A DNA stretch of 64,000 nt from Tanypteryx hageni. Taxonomy: Eukaryota > Arthropoda > Insecta > Odonata > Petaluridae. Positions 38,104 to 48,676 of this stretch are shown one piece after another. A program made the position numbers and the translations under genes. The notes under the pieces were generated by a model that was not told the origin of the DNA, ran no database searches, and was given only the letters and a program-made list of their open reading frames with translations. The first letter of the stretch is position 1, and each line of letters opens with the position of its first letter. The DNA is taken from contig CM054113.1 in assembly GCA_028673005.1 (NCBI GenBank), positions 169,925,337-169,989,336 on the forward strand, read 5' to 3'.

Positions 38104-38515
38104 TACCTAACAGAGAATGAAATTCACCGATGTTGGTTTCAACAAGATGGAGACACGAGCCACCCAACACGATGCGGCACGAGTGATGGCGGTGATGGAG
38201 TGATTAGAACGTTGGCCTTCCACGCAGCGGTCCCAGTATCGAATCCGGCTGAGGTCGGATTTTTCAACCTGGGATAGTCCCGTCCTCCACTTGTGTTCCA
38301 AGCTATTATGGGCCCCTCGATCCCCAGATATGACACCCCCTGATTATTTCATTTGGTGATAGACTATAAAGGTAAATCTCCATACTTTTGTGAACTAATG
38401 GCAAGGATCAGAAATGCCATTGATGACATTATCCAAAACATAAAACATGCTGCAGAGAGCCTGTTCACGCATCAATAACAGTGTTGGTTACTTTCAGCAT
38501 TTAACTCGAGATTTA
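38104..38515 (+). pseudogene. mariner/Tc1-like transposase fragment, SINE-interrupted
   Basis: The plus strand reads LTENEIHRCWFQQDGDTSH at 38106-38162, matching the WFQQDGAT-H catalytic segment of mariner-superfamily transposases (second Asp). About 130 bp of unrelated sequence follows. The frame then resumes as LLWAPRSPDMTPPDYFIW (about 38304-38357), the region of the third catalytic acid, and stops at a TGA. A C-terminal part (ARIRNAIDDI, then MLQRACSRINN and GYFQHLTR) follows in shifted frames and ends at a CTCGAG also present in the left fragment. The interruption contains a tRNA-like SINE head. It is inactive. Confidence 0.7.
38186..38300 (+). repeat. tRNA-derived SINE inserted in transposase remnant
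   Basis: GGTGATGGAGTGATTAGAACG resembles an A-box region, and GTATCGAATCCGG (about 38236-38248) resembles a B box. A body follows: CTGAGGTCGGATTTTTCAAC, then GTCCCGTCCTCCACTTG. It lies exactly where the flanking transposase homology is broken. Confidence 0.5.
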
Positions 38516-38719
38516 AAAAAATCTGATGTGGGCACCACATGACTTTCTCCATATCTGTAATATTTCTAAAAATTCCAAATAGGTTACATAATAATAAATA
38601 TTTTAAGAAACTGCGAGAAAATTTTAGACTTAACAAAGAACAGACATAAACTCAAACCATAGCCTTCTGATATTGGATATAGCCACAAAGCTCCAACAAT
38701 TAAGAAAAGAAAAAGGAGC

Positions 38720-38900
38720 GTTACACACACACACAGACATCATCGAGAAAATGGTCAAAACGTGTATTTCCATTGAAATCTCGAAGTTGATTTTTTCATG
38801 AATGCAAGACTTTCCCCTATACTACGTATATGGAGAAAGTAAAAATCAACTTTTTTGAGAATCATCAAACTTGATTCAGAAAATTTTTTAAGTTTCTATA
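38720..38900. repeat. TE-like 3'-end repeat, copy 1
   Basis: A (CA)n run leads into CATCGAGAAAATGG. It continues with CGTGTATTTCCATTGAAATC, then a TTTTTTCATGAATGCAAGAC segment and a CCTATACTACGTATATGGAG segment. The second half is shared with 41036-41110 at roughly two-thirds identity, and the arrangement resembles 3' ends of arthropod non-LTR elements. Confidence 0.4.
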
Positions 38901-40359
38901 TATATAGTAATTTTTCTTGGTTCTCATATAAAAAATTATTCTGTATAACCGTTTAATCACATGGTGATGTATTCGTTGTTTCATTTTCATTTTCTTTGAA
39001 GAATCAGCACAAATTAAACTTAGGGATTTGCTTCTACTAAGATTCTTGAGGCATAATTCGTTGTCTCTCTCTCGTATCTGTCTCTTGTCATAAATTGCAT
39101 TGCAGCAACATGTTTTAAAATCTCACATGCTTTCCGATTGCGAATACCTTGTTTTTTCCCTCCATCGCCACAAGCACTTTACTTCCAGGCCATTCCTTTG
39201 CATGTTCACTCGTTGATTTACATGCGATCTTCTCTCACAAACCTTCTTCCTAAGCCTTCTATTTTTTCCGTTCTATACCGCCTCACTCTCCGCTTATGTT
39301 ATTTTTTGCACTCGCGCGCATCCGATCGTAAAGATGCCGAGACAGAAAGAAGCTAACTTTAAGCATTTAAGAGAATTAGTCGTTGAGAAGTCGGAAAGAT
39401 TGGAGGGAAGGCGTTAGATTCTTCCTGCGAATGTTAGTGGCTTTTTAATGAGCAGAGTGGGAGATCAACACAATCAACAAAAACGTGGAAATCTTTTATA
39501 AACTGATGTTAAATCGACAATACATATAATACCAACTGTTTTTAATGAATGCATTAATGTACAAATTCTGAGTTCTCATGAATCAGAACGAATATATAAC
39601 CACTCGTGTTTTGTCAACTGGTCGATTATTTACTATATTCTCCTAAAAGTATAGTCACTCTGTTAGAAGTGACGATGGAATATTAGGCTTTTTTGTATCA
39701 AAGTTTAGGTCAAGGAAAAGCAGGGGATTTTCGTGGAAATATGCAATGTTTTAAAAAAACCACTGCGGGAATTGAAACAGTCTTTATTTTTGCTGCTAAA
39801 AATATGATAAACAAAGGGTATGTTCTTCAATTAATTTATTTAGCATAAAATATTGCAGAGAAGAATGTGGTTCATGATTATTATCAATCTCTATTCATTA
39901 TTAACCAAAGATACCAGGAATTAAAAAAATAGCTAACGGGGTAAATCCTGCGAAATTAAAAATGCTTCCTCATAAATCATAAACAGAAATTCCTTTTTTA
40001 TGCAGTGAAAGAATCGCATCCACATGCAACGCAAAAATATGCCATATAAGCGTATTATTCCTTACCAGAGATTATACGATACGTCTGTTTACGTTACATC
40101 CTAGGATCGTTATTTGGTTTTCCTTCCCCTTTACAAAAGGGCTGTATTTACAAAACGCGATAAATCTTCTTTGCGTGCAGGTCGCGATTAATGAAAGAAC
40201 ACGGACCAGGGTAGAAATGTCATGAAAACCAACACGTGCAAACAATTTTATGCTCTATTTATTATAGAAACCTTAGAAAGAGCGAGAAATCGTATGTTTT
40301 AAACAGGACATCTGAGTCTTATGCAGTTCGGAATTGACTGGAATGAAGGGAATTTCGAG

Positions 40360-40570
40360 TCTCGAAAGGAGAAGGAGTGAGAGGCTCTTATTGACTTTGA
40401 AGGCCAGTTAGAAGGAAGGATTGGAAGAGGAAGAGGGCAGCAATGGATCGAGAGAAGGATAGGAAAAAGTAGAAAGGGAAAGAAAACGGCAAGATTTCAA
40501 AAATGAGAAGAAAAGGAAGGATTGAGGGTGAAACGAGGAAGAGCTCTAGAGAAAGGGGAGTAGAGAGTGA
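40360..40570 (+). repeat. GA-rich polypurine tract
   Basis: Purine-rich on the plus strand over about 210 bases. Confidence 0.7.
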
Positions 40571-41035
40571 GATAAAAAACCAGTTACGTTACTGGTTACG
40601 TTAATGTTCAAGCGAGGAAGATTGGTATTCACCGCAGTTTGTTTCACAGCAACAATGTTCTTGCTGCTGGAGTGTGGAGAGCTTGGAAATAGCTGGGCAT
40701 TAAACTCGATATAATGTCACTGGACGCCTTATAGTTACATTTTTAGACATACGGCTTAAGTAGTGTTTATTGTTTATGATGAATTGCTATTATCTGACAA
40801 GTTTAAATCAAAATCCTTTAGGCAAGTATTGAGTAAAACGACATTTTGTGAAACTGATTACGTGATATGGCTCATCTCGACGAGGCTTCTATTCGGGGTG
40901 ATGCTGCATGTATATATGCGGTTTAGTCAGAATCTGTCGACTCGTTTATCTCCTACAGCCACGAACAGACGAAAGACTGTAGACAGAAAGAGTTGCAAAA
41001 TCCAATTTCTCGGACATTGGGTCACCTAAAACGTG

Positions 41036-41110
41036 CAAATTTATAAAAATTATGAAATTGAAAATTTTCACGATCACAATGCTTTCTCTATATATTTTGT
41101 ATATGAAGAA
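41036..41110. repeat. TE-like 3'-end repeat, copy 2
   Basis: TTTTCACGATCACAATGCTTTC and TATATATTTTGTATATGAAG align in order with 38780-38845. Confidence 0.35.
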
Positions 41111-41221
41111 ATAAGATGGATGTATGAAAAGGAGAAGTAGAGAAGAAAATGGTATAGAAAGCAAAGAGTAGGGCAGCAGTTAAAGAATAAACAAGAGGAT
41201 AAGGAAGAACCTAGCTTTTTA

Positions 41222-41400
41222 GAAAGAATAGAACAGAATTTATTGACACATTACATTTACATAGGTGCAGTACAAGTCCATCAGTAAATAGGTGTCTCGT
41301 CAAAAACATATATATAATAACTGTAATAGATGTCACACATGTATTATTATACAATAGGTATATTGAATAATTCTCCACATAAAGTGCAAGAGAGAAGGAC
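41222..41400 (-). mobile_element. LINE-like 3' end, minus strand, tentative
   Basis: On the minus strand, CACCTATGTAAATGTAATGTG precedes an AATAAA signal (rc of 41239-41244) and an ATTCTGTTCTATTCTTTCT tail. Together these are LINE-3'-end-like. No coding homology was recognised upstream. Confidence 0.3.
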
Positions 41401-41579
41401 AGAAGGTGAAAAAGAGATAAAAAGAAGTAGACAAGGAAGGAGTGAGAGGGGAGAGAAAGATAGTTAAAAGTGTGAAGCATTGTACGATTAAGGCAGGCTT
41501 AAAAGAGGGATGGATAAATTGAAATAAGAGGATGTGGAGAGGTGGGAAACTGAGGATTAGTTTAAAAGGGAATAGCGTT

Positions 41580-41680
41580 TGGGGAGAAGTTGTTCGGAGG
41601 CAGGAAGAGGGGGCGAGAGGGAATTTGGCAGGGAAGAGGTGGTGCGAAGGCAGGGAAGAGGAAATGCGAAGGCAGCGAAG
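41580..41680 (+). repeat. GA-rich tract
   Basis: Purine-rich, with overlapping 71-residue frames on both strands that are compositional. Confidence 0.6.
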
Positions 41681-42049
41681 ATTAAGGGAAATGCAATTAT
41701 TCCGATGTTAAAGGGTCGACCGAGTAAAATCCATTTCGCATCAGACCGTACAAGTCCTATAAAAGCACGCATTTCACTCCCCCCACACGCCTAACCTCCC
41801 AATTCCTCCCTTTCCTCTTCGTCGAATCCCTTTCCGAACTGTACCGATTGAATCCAGTCTCGCTCCATGGGGCTATTTCTCTCGCCATCCTCCTCCTCGA
41901 TCATCCCAACGCCAACTCTTACCCACTAAGCCAATTTAAAAAAAGCTTGAATCTCCCTCGCACATTTGAATCCTTCAGAAACAACGCCAATTCATCCAGG
42001 AGATACAGGAGATTCGAGCCAGGCAGAATATAAATATCTATAAACAATT

Positions 42050-43130
42050 GTTGTTCGATAACAATATGACATCAAGGATATAAGTCAATGCTGAAGCTAA
42101 TGATCGCTTTCGAAATGTAAGGTTGCGATGCCTAGATTTTACGTGTTTCACCAAGCTAACCGATTTTATGCCTGTTCATTCGTTTAAATAACCTTCCTCG
42201 CCGTTTTTCAAGTTCACAAGTGTGTTCTTTGCCCATACTATAACTAGGGCTGGTAGGATTCAATTTAAATCTGAAAACGTCAATAAATTAAAAATTTCTA
42301 AATCGACGAAAAGGAATAGTCGATAAGCGTCGATTTTCCAGCAAAATGGAAAAGTATACGTCTAAAAACCTATTTTATTCTGAATTATAATATTAAATCG
42401 TTTCTATTTACTGCTTTCGCAATATTATTTCCGACCTACGATTTCGTTCCTTTTCTGAGCTTGCATTAACAGTGGAACTGAAAAAAAGGTATTTCCTTAC
42501 ACCCAAATATGCGTCTTTTTTAAAAGCTCACGCTTCTATTCTGAACAACCAGGTAACTGCAAGGCCCTAGGGTAGTATAGTGTTTCTTAGCCCTTTTGAG
42601 GTTTTTGAGATTATATTTGCCGACATAATGTTTGGATGATCCACGAGCCTCTCTATACAGATATGGTCATGGATGTCCTGCTGAAAGTTCCTTGACTCCT
42701 GTTAAACGAGGTTCTGAAGAAAGGAATTTCGGTGGTCGTTTGAAGACAGCCCGTAACCGTTTTGCTACCCCTTCCACAGATCGACCCCGTGGTGTGTATT
42801 CCTGGAAAAATGTTTCTCGATTGCTTGCTAGGTTTTTTCCGATAGATGGACGTTGTTGTATGCACTTTCACCCCTTCTCCATATGCGCTGAACCCACTCT
42901 TTTGGCAGTCTTTCTCTAACAGTTATCCAGAAAAGATCGATCCACTCTCTTGCTTTTGGCTCCTTCATCCTTTGCCACAGGTTATGAAATTTCAATTTAC
43001 ATGTAATGGTTTAAAAAAGGTGCACATAAATTAGCAATCGTTACTTAAAACTGAAGAGGGATTAAGAATTAGTATTTATTTTCTATTTGTTGTAAAATAT
43101 TTTGCCGATTGGAAAAATACATTTTAATTT
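42050..43130. other. Noncoding or heavily decayed sequence
   Basis: A minus-strand phase at about 42870-42985 reads KAREWIDLFWITVRERLPKE, then WVQRIWRRGESAYNNVH, before stops appear. It is protein-like, but I cannot assign it to a family. It may be another transposon remnant. Confidence 0.3.
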
Positions 43131-43140
43131 GGATTTGAGG

Positions 43141-43290
<150 letters not shown>

Positions 43291-43924
43291 TAATGTTAAA
43301 TAAAGCGAATATTTAGTTCAATGATGAAATATATCAAATGATACATAGTCAAGTATTAGATAGTACTTTTTGATGACTAAAATATTATTTCGATAGTTAT
43401 ATCATTAATATTTTTTTCCTTTATTAGTCCTTAATTAGCATCAACGAATGTCTAAAACTCCTTTAAGCTGAACTCGCAAATTCTTTTTATAAAGAATGTT
43501 TCTCGGCAAAAGCAACAGCATATTGTTCGGATTTTAAGAGGTAAAGCATAATTTACTGTCTAAATTCGCGAAATAATATATTTGTCAATGGCGCGATTAG
43601 CTTTTAACTGAAGTAGATACGTCATGGAGGATGGTGCATCATTAAGCTCGGGGAGGCTTGATGAGCAACGAAGAATACTAAGGGGAGCAGTGATGTTTGA
43701 TACTATGTTGCAGAAGTACACGATTAAGCACGCATTTACATTGCGAGAGTATGTTTTACTTTGTCCACTTTTGAACCAGATTCATATACGAGTTCTTACT
43801 TTCTAAGTAACAACACTGCAAAAATTAGGTTCTCAATCGACGGCGACGCCCTTAAGATGGATATATTCTATATAACCAAAACTACAGGAAGTAACTAACT
43901 TTTACTACCCACAGTTTTACTCAA

Positions 43925-44205
43925 TATATCATATGATTCGGCTTTTAATGCTTTTCATCATTTATTATTGGACAGAGAATACGAGATAAGGAATTATATG
44001 ACCCAGGAGCAGTCCTTAATGGCGAAAGGCTAAGCTCTCTATAACACGAACTTTAAGTAATAATAAACATCTGAAATACTGAGAAATGGAAAAACGACTT
44101 TAAGTATTCGTACAGGATTGCTTTCAGGGAAGAAATATTTTCTCCAATATTTTACTCGAACACGCTTCATTGATGCAGGCTCATGCTTAAATTACCATGT
44201 AAAAT
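43925..44205 (+). pseudogene. Decayed LINE reverse-transcriptase fragment
   Basis: A YDSAFNAFHHLLLDRE segment near 43933-43980 resembles the RT motif A region (D-S-A-F-D-S-V-P-H). About 110 bp on, LSIRTGLLSGK and then, after a shift, FSPIFYSNTLH resemble the (R)G-x-x-Q-G-x-x-x-S-P motif of RT. Frames are broken several times. Together with the C-terminal fragment at 44560-45300 on the same strand, this looks like one old non-LTR retrotransposon. The YxDD motif is not visible. Clade unassigned. Confidence 0.5.
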
Positions 44206-44242
44206 GTGAATCTAAGCAAAATTAAATTAATTTATTTTCGAA

Positions 44243-44520
44243 TAGTACAGTAATCCCTCTAACACGAACACTCGGTTTACACGAACAAATATTTTCCCCG
44301 GTCCTGAGTGCATGGATGAATGTATGTGAGTTGGTTGATTAACAGAAAATTAGCTTAAGGCGAACTTCGAACAAAATTCAAGAATCAAGAACTCGAGTTA
44401 CCGTTTAAAACGAAGAATTGTTTTAGCCAAACGTATTTTAGAACCATAAGACTTTGTTTCTGGCGTGTAGATTGGCCGTTTGTGTAAAAATTTCAATATG
44501 CGGATATAGTGGGGTTCTAA
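44243..44520. mobile_element. Possible pogo-like MITE in LINE remnant
   Basis: The left end TACAGTAATCCCTCTAACAC and the right end read inward (TTAGAACCCCACTATATCCG) resemble pogo/Tigger-type termini. They sit exactly between the two halves of the decayed LINE. The termini are strongly diverged, so this is tentative. Confidence 0.3.
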
Positions 44521-44559
44521 GAAGAATGATTCTCTCAGTACAGATAGAAAGAAAATTGA

Positions 44560-45300
44560 AGCCATGAGTGAAGAAGAATATTAGAATTATCTAAGATTTT
44601 CACAAACACCCATAATAGATCACTCAGCAATAAAACAAGAAATACGAGATAAGTTTAAAGTACGCCTAGAAAAAATACTCAAAACCGAATTACATGGTAA
44701 AAGCATGATCAAAGCAATAAATACCTACGCAGTACCAATCCTCACATATTTCTTCGGTATAATAAAATGGACAAATACAGACCTGGACTCATTAAACACA
44801 CTCATCAGAATAACATGTAATAAGTATCAAATTCATCACTATCATTCAGCCGTCGAAAGATTCTCCTTACCCAGAAAAGATGGAGGCAGAGGATGACATA
44901 AAATACCTACAGTATGAACAAATACAAACTCTCCGTCAGTACTTCTACTCTAGACAAATAGTCCACTACACAAAGCTATCGTTTCAATAGATAAATCCGC
45001 TACATTACTACAACTACAAAATGAAGAATATGACACAACCAATCATATAATAACATAAACCAAAAAAATTGACTCCTGGATAAACAAAACACTCCATGGC
45101 AAACATCCCTATAAACTCTCACAACCACACACAGACAAAGAAGCATCTAATAAATGGCTTGTAAATGGGAACCTGTTTGTTAAAATTGAAGGTTTCTACA
45201 TAGCCGTTAAGGATCAAATCATAAAAACAAAGAACTAGATGAAATCTGTGATAAAAGATCCAACAATAAGTAAAGATAAATGCAGGAGAATGTTAATGTG
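44560..45300 (+). pseudogene. LINE polyprotein C-terminal remnant
   Basis: The longest phase (44705-44896) reads IKAINTYAVPILTYFFGIIK, then a WTNTDLDSLN stretch, HHYHSAVERFSLPRKDGGRG and a stop. Upstream in phase is YLRFSQTPIIDHSAIKQEIR. Downstream, after shifts, come IDSWINKTLHGKHPYKLS, DKEASNKWLVNGNLF and a KDPTISKDKCR end. This order of motifs is the familiar C-terminal region following the RT domain in a widespread class of animal non-LTR elements. The CCHC-like end is cut at about 45300. At least three frame or stop lesions are visible. Clade not assigned. Confidence 0.75.
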
Positions 45301-46035
45301 TTTCATTGAGATTTTTTTGACACAACGAAATAATTTTATATAGCTATATCACTACGGCGTAACCGCAATAAATTTCGATAAATAACCACTTGTGTGTTAT
45401 TAGACAAGTGAGTAATACCTGTCAAAATACAAACGTAGCATTTAATTAACGATATCGGCAATACTGTAATCAAATTCCGCAATTTATTGAAAAAGCTTCA
45501 CATTTTTTATTTCAATCAATTATCTGTTGTTATCACCTTGGTAGGAAAATGTTTACTGAAAAGCGATTAAAGAAAAGCGGTATTCCATTTTTCACTGTAG
45601 TTATTTTTTAATAAATGGTTTCGATTGGTCATTAAAAATGGTATGTGAAAAGTCTGTTGCATGACCTTCGTTGAGCAAAAACACTCTAAATCCCTATATT
45701 TTCATTGATTCTATAATCCTTATATGCCACCGAAGAATATTAACCGCTAAGTTGAGAGTTTATGCCATTTCATCCATCCACTTCTCAGGGCTAACGTTTA
45801 AAAAGCTAAGGATATTTTTAAGAGGCTACGTGATTTCATAAACGCACGTACGAGCTCAACGCTTTTAAAACTGTCACTAAACATTTAGTTTATCCCAGGA
45901 CGAATGACTTAATTTAGTTTTTTTCGAGGTAGAAATTACGGACCCGCTTCTCTCCTTCGCTCCTTTTATTCCCAATAGAGCCATCCACTTATAGCCTTTT
46001 AACCCACTTCAGCGGAAAATAAAACTTTTAAGCAT
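45301..46035. other. Noncoding AT-rich stretch
   Basis: Nothing recognised. Confidence 0.35.
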
Positions 46036-46039
46036 AATC

Positions 46040-46545
46040 CCTTTCGGAATATACCCTTCTCTACCATATTTTTTCAACCTCTCCTCTCCTTTGCTACCCT
46101 CGTGTCTATCCCTTCCCACCCCAGAAAGCTCCCTCCTCTCTTTTAATCCCTTTCTGACCTTATCCCCCATCCCACCCCCCCCTTTTCGGATGCCTCGAAC
46201 GTCGTAACTTGATTTGCTGCAATTTTCTCCCCCTCCCATTCGTATCTGCTTAACCCTCTCCTCCTTTGATCCCTGTTCCTTATTTTGGAAAAACTTAATC
46301 CTCCTCCGAACTCCAAACCCTTTCCCAAAACCTCAAATCTATTCTCTTCCTCATCTCCTTTTCTCCCTCCGTTGTTTCTCTCCAAAACTTTACTCCCTCG
46401 CATCATGCTAAATCCTTCCGCTTTTCTTTAATTTCTCCCTTCCTTGCTTAACCCTTAGTTCTCTTTTTCCTACTTCTACTCCCTCCCCCTCTTTCTCCCT
46501 ATTATTCTCTCTTCCTTCCTTCTTCTTCTCATCCACCTTAAGATG
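46040..46545 (+). repeat. CT-rich polypyrimidine region
   Basis: About 500 bases dominated by C and T. Open frames on both strands (76, 87 and 65 residues) are compositional. Confidence 0.8.
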
Positions 46546-46948
46546 CTTCCGTTTGACTGTGAAAACATCCTTTATTGGCTTACCCATTTTGGTTCAACTT
46601 TGTTGTTAGGGTACCAAGCCTCCGGTTTTATCCTTCTCCTTGAAATGGGGGTTATTTTCGGATAAAAAATGTCGGATCGAGTCAGCGTTTCTCTTACCTG
46701 GTTTGATATTTAGCAGACTCATTCCGGAGAAACCCCCTTGAACTGATTAAAAGATGAAATAATCCCCAAAATTGGGACGGACAGAGTATGATATTGTTTA
46801 AATTGTTCGAATTTTTTTATTTAAATCGATATTGATTGACAAATTCATTCCAGGCAAAGAAACATCCTTCATCTCTCTGGAGAGATGAGAGTTTAATATT
46901 TGTTGTCGTAAAAAATGAGTTGATGTGCTGCTATATATAGATGTGTTC

Positions 46949-46965
46949 ACACACACACACACACA
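46949..46965 (+). repeat. (CA)n microsatellite
   Basis: A short CA run with one AAAC interruption just after it. Confidence 0.85.
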
Positions 46966-47087
46966 AACACATATGCTTACGGAAGAGGAAAGGTAAATGG
47001 GATAAATGGATGGAAACAAGTTGTTGGGATAAGGAAGCCCAGTGAGCAGTCACCAATAAGATTTCTTTAAGTTATCGAGCTTCTGGT

Positions 47088-47109
47088 GTGTGTGTGTGTG
47101 TGTGTGTAT
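47088..47109 (+). repeat. (TG)n microsatellite at LINE 3' boundary
   Basis: About ten TG units followed by TATATAA, directly abutting the 3' end of the minus-strand LINE. Confidence 0.9.
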
Positions 47110-47154
47110 ATAACATCATCATCCTAGGTAGTCTGTCCGTAGACAGGTCCGTGA

Positions 47155-47733
47155 TTATTCTTGGTTAAACCTGGTTCTCCATATACTCCTATTTTCCGCT
47201 GTCCTCTTTATATCTTGATAACTCCCTTTCCCTTTCAAATCGTCTATCAGCTGAAACCTTTTCCTACCTCTTTCCCTTTTCCCATCTAGTTTTCCTTCTA
47301 ACACGTCTATAATCATATTCTCTCTCCTCAGGTAATGTCCAACCCAGTTAGCCTTCCTCATTCTAATAGCCTGTATAATCATTCGCTTCTCTCCTATTCT
47401 TCGTAGCACTTCATCGTTTTTCATCCTATCTGTCCATTTTATCTTCAGCATTCTCCTCTCCAAGTCCACATTTCAAAGCCTTCCAAGTATTTGATGTCAT
47501 TTTTCCTTAGCGTCCATGTTTCTGCCCCATACAATGCTATACTCCATACGTAGCATTTTATCAACTTCTTGCGGATATCTTCCCTTATATTCCCTGTAAG
47601 TAGTTGTTTCTTTCTCCTGAAAGCCGCTTTTGCTTTTCCTATTCTAGTTTTGATCTCATCCGTACATTTTGCCTCTCGTGTTATGATACTTCCAAGGTAT
47701 TTATATTCTGAAACTTGTTCTAATGGCTTTCCC
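47155..47733 (-). pseudogene. LINE polyprotein C-terminal region
   Basis: Continuation after RT. The first phase reads YKYLGSIIT, then KAAFRRKKQLLTG and ALYGAETWTL, typical of the post-RT thumb and connection of RTE-like proteins. A one-base break near 47455, in the W-R-R-M-L-K segment, moves the frame to the 104-residue end. That end has KIKWTDR, RKANWVGHYLRRE, a GKRERGRKR basic stretch and WRTRFNQE before a TAA. The C-terminus is complete, so the 3' end of the element is not truncated. Confidence 0.85.
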
Positions 47734-47734
47734 C

Positions 47735-48676
47735 AATAGTTATGTTCAGGTTCTCTTCTTTACCCGATATTCGAATGACCTTGGATTTTTCTGTATTTAT
47801 TTCCATACCGTATTTTCTACCTGTTATCACTAGTCTATTTATCATTTTTTGTAGCTCCTCTTCCTTTCTTGCTAGAAGTACTTGATCATCTGCGTATTTT
47901 ACTGTTCTTATAATCCTTCCTCCAATTTTGAAATCCCCTGTGCCTTCTAAAGCTTCTTGCATTAGACTTTCTCCATATATATTGAATAGGGCTGGCGATA
48001 GGCAGCAGCCTTGTCTTACTCCTCTACCGATATTTATTCCGCAGGTGTCCACATTCTCAAACCTGACCTTTACAACTTGATTTACATATAGATTCCTAAT
48101 CAGTCTCCTGTCTTTCCAGTCTACACCTATATTCTTTAATATCTTCATCAACTTTACCCAATTTACTCTATCAAAGGCCTTCTGCCAGTCTACGAAACAT
48201 GTGCAGATATCTTGACTGTATTCTATTGCCCTTTCTGATATGATTCTAACTACTCCTATAGCATCCCTAGTTCCTCGTCCTTTTCCGAAACCGAATTGAT
48301 CTTCCCCTATTATTTCTTCTGCCTTTTTCTCCAGCCTTTTATTAAGAATCCTCGTGATGATCTTCGATGTGTGTGACAGAAGGCTTATAGTTCTGTAGTC
48401 TTTACACTGCATTGCCTTTGGCTTCTTCTTTAGAGGGATCATTGTTACTTCTAGGAAATCCTGAGGCCACTCTCCCGTGTCGTAAATCTTATTAATTAAT
48501 TTCGTGATCGCTTTTAGTCCTTCTGATCCTATGACTTTAAGTATCTCAGCCGGTATTCCATCGCTGCCCGTGGCTTTCCCCTTCTTTAGTTCCACTATCG
48601 CCTTTTCTATTTCGCTCTCCATAATACTTGGTCCTAAGTTGTCTTCTTCAATGTTTTCCTCATTTTCCAGTTCTAT
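47735..48676 (-). pseudogene. LINE reverse-transcriptase domain
   Basis: Carries the RT of the same LINE. Numbered from the Met at 48622, it shows KGKATGSDGIPAEIL (14-28), YRTISLL (76-82), a GFGKGRGTRDA segment (111-121), motif A FVDWQKAFD with catalytic Asp145, GVRQGCCLSP (201-210) and the catalytic YADD (243-246), followed by GMEINTEKSKV. All RT catalytic residues are preserved. Phase closes at 47720 after a single-base break near 47733, where the neighbouring phase takes over with GKPLEQVSEYKYLG. The upstream ATG is internal to the ancestral polyprotein and is not a natural start. Confidence 0.9.
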
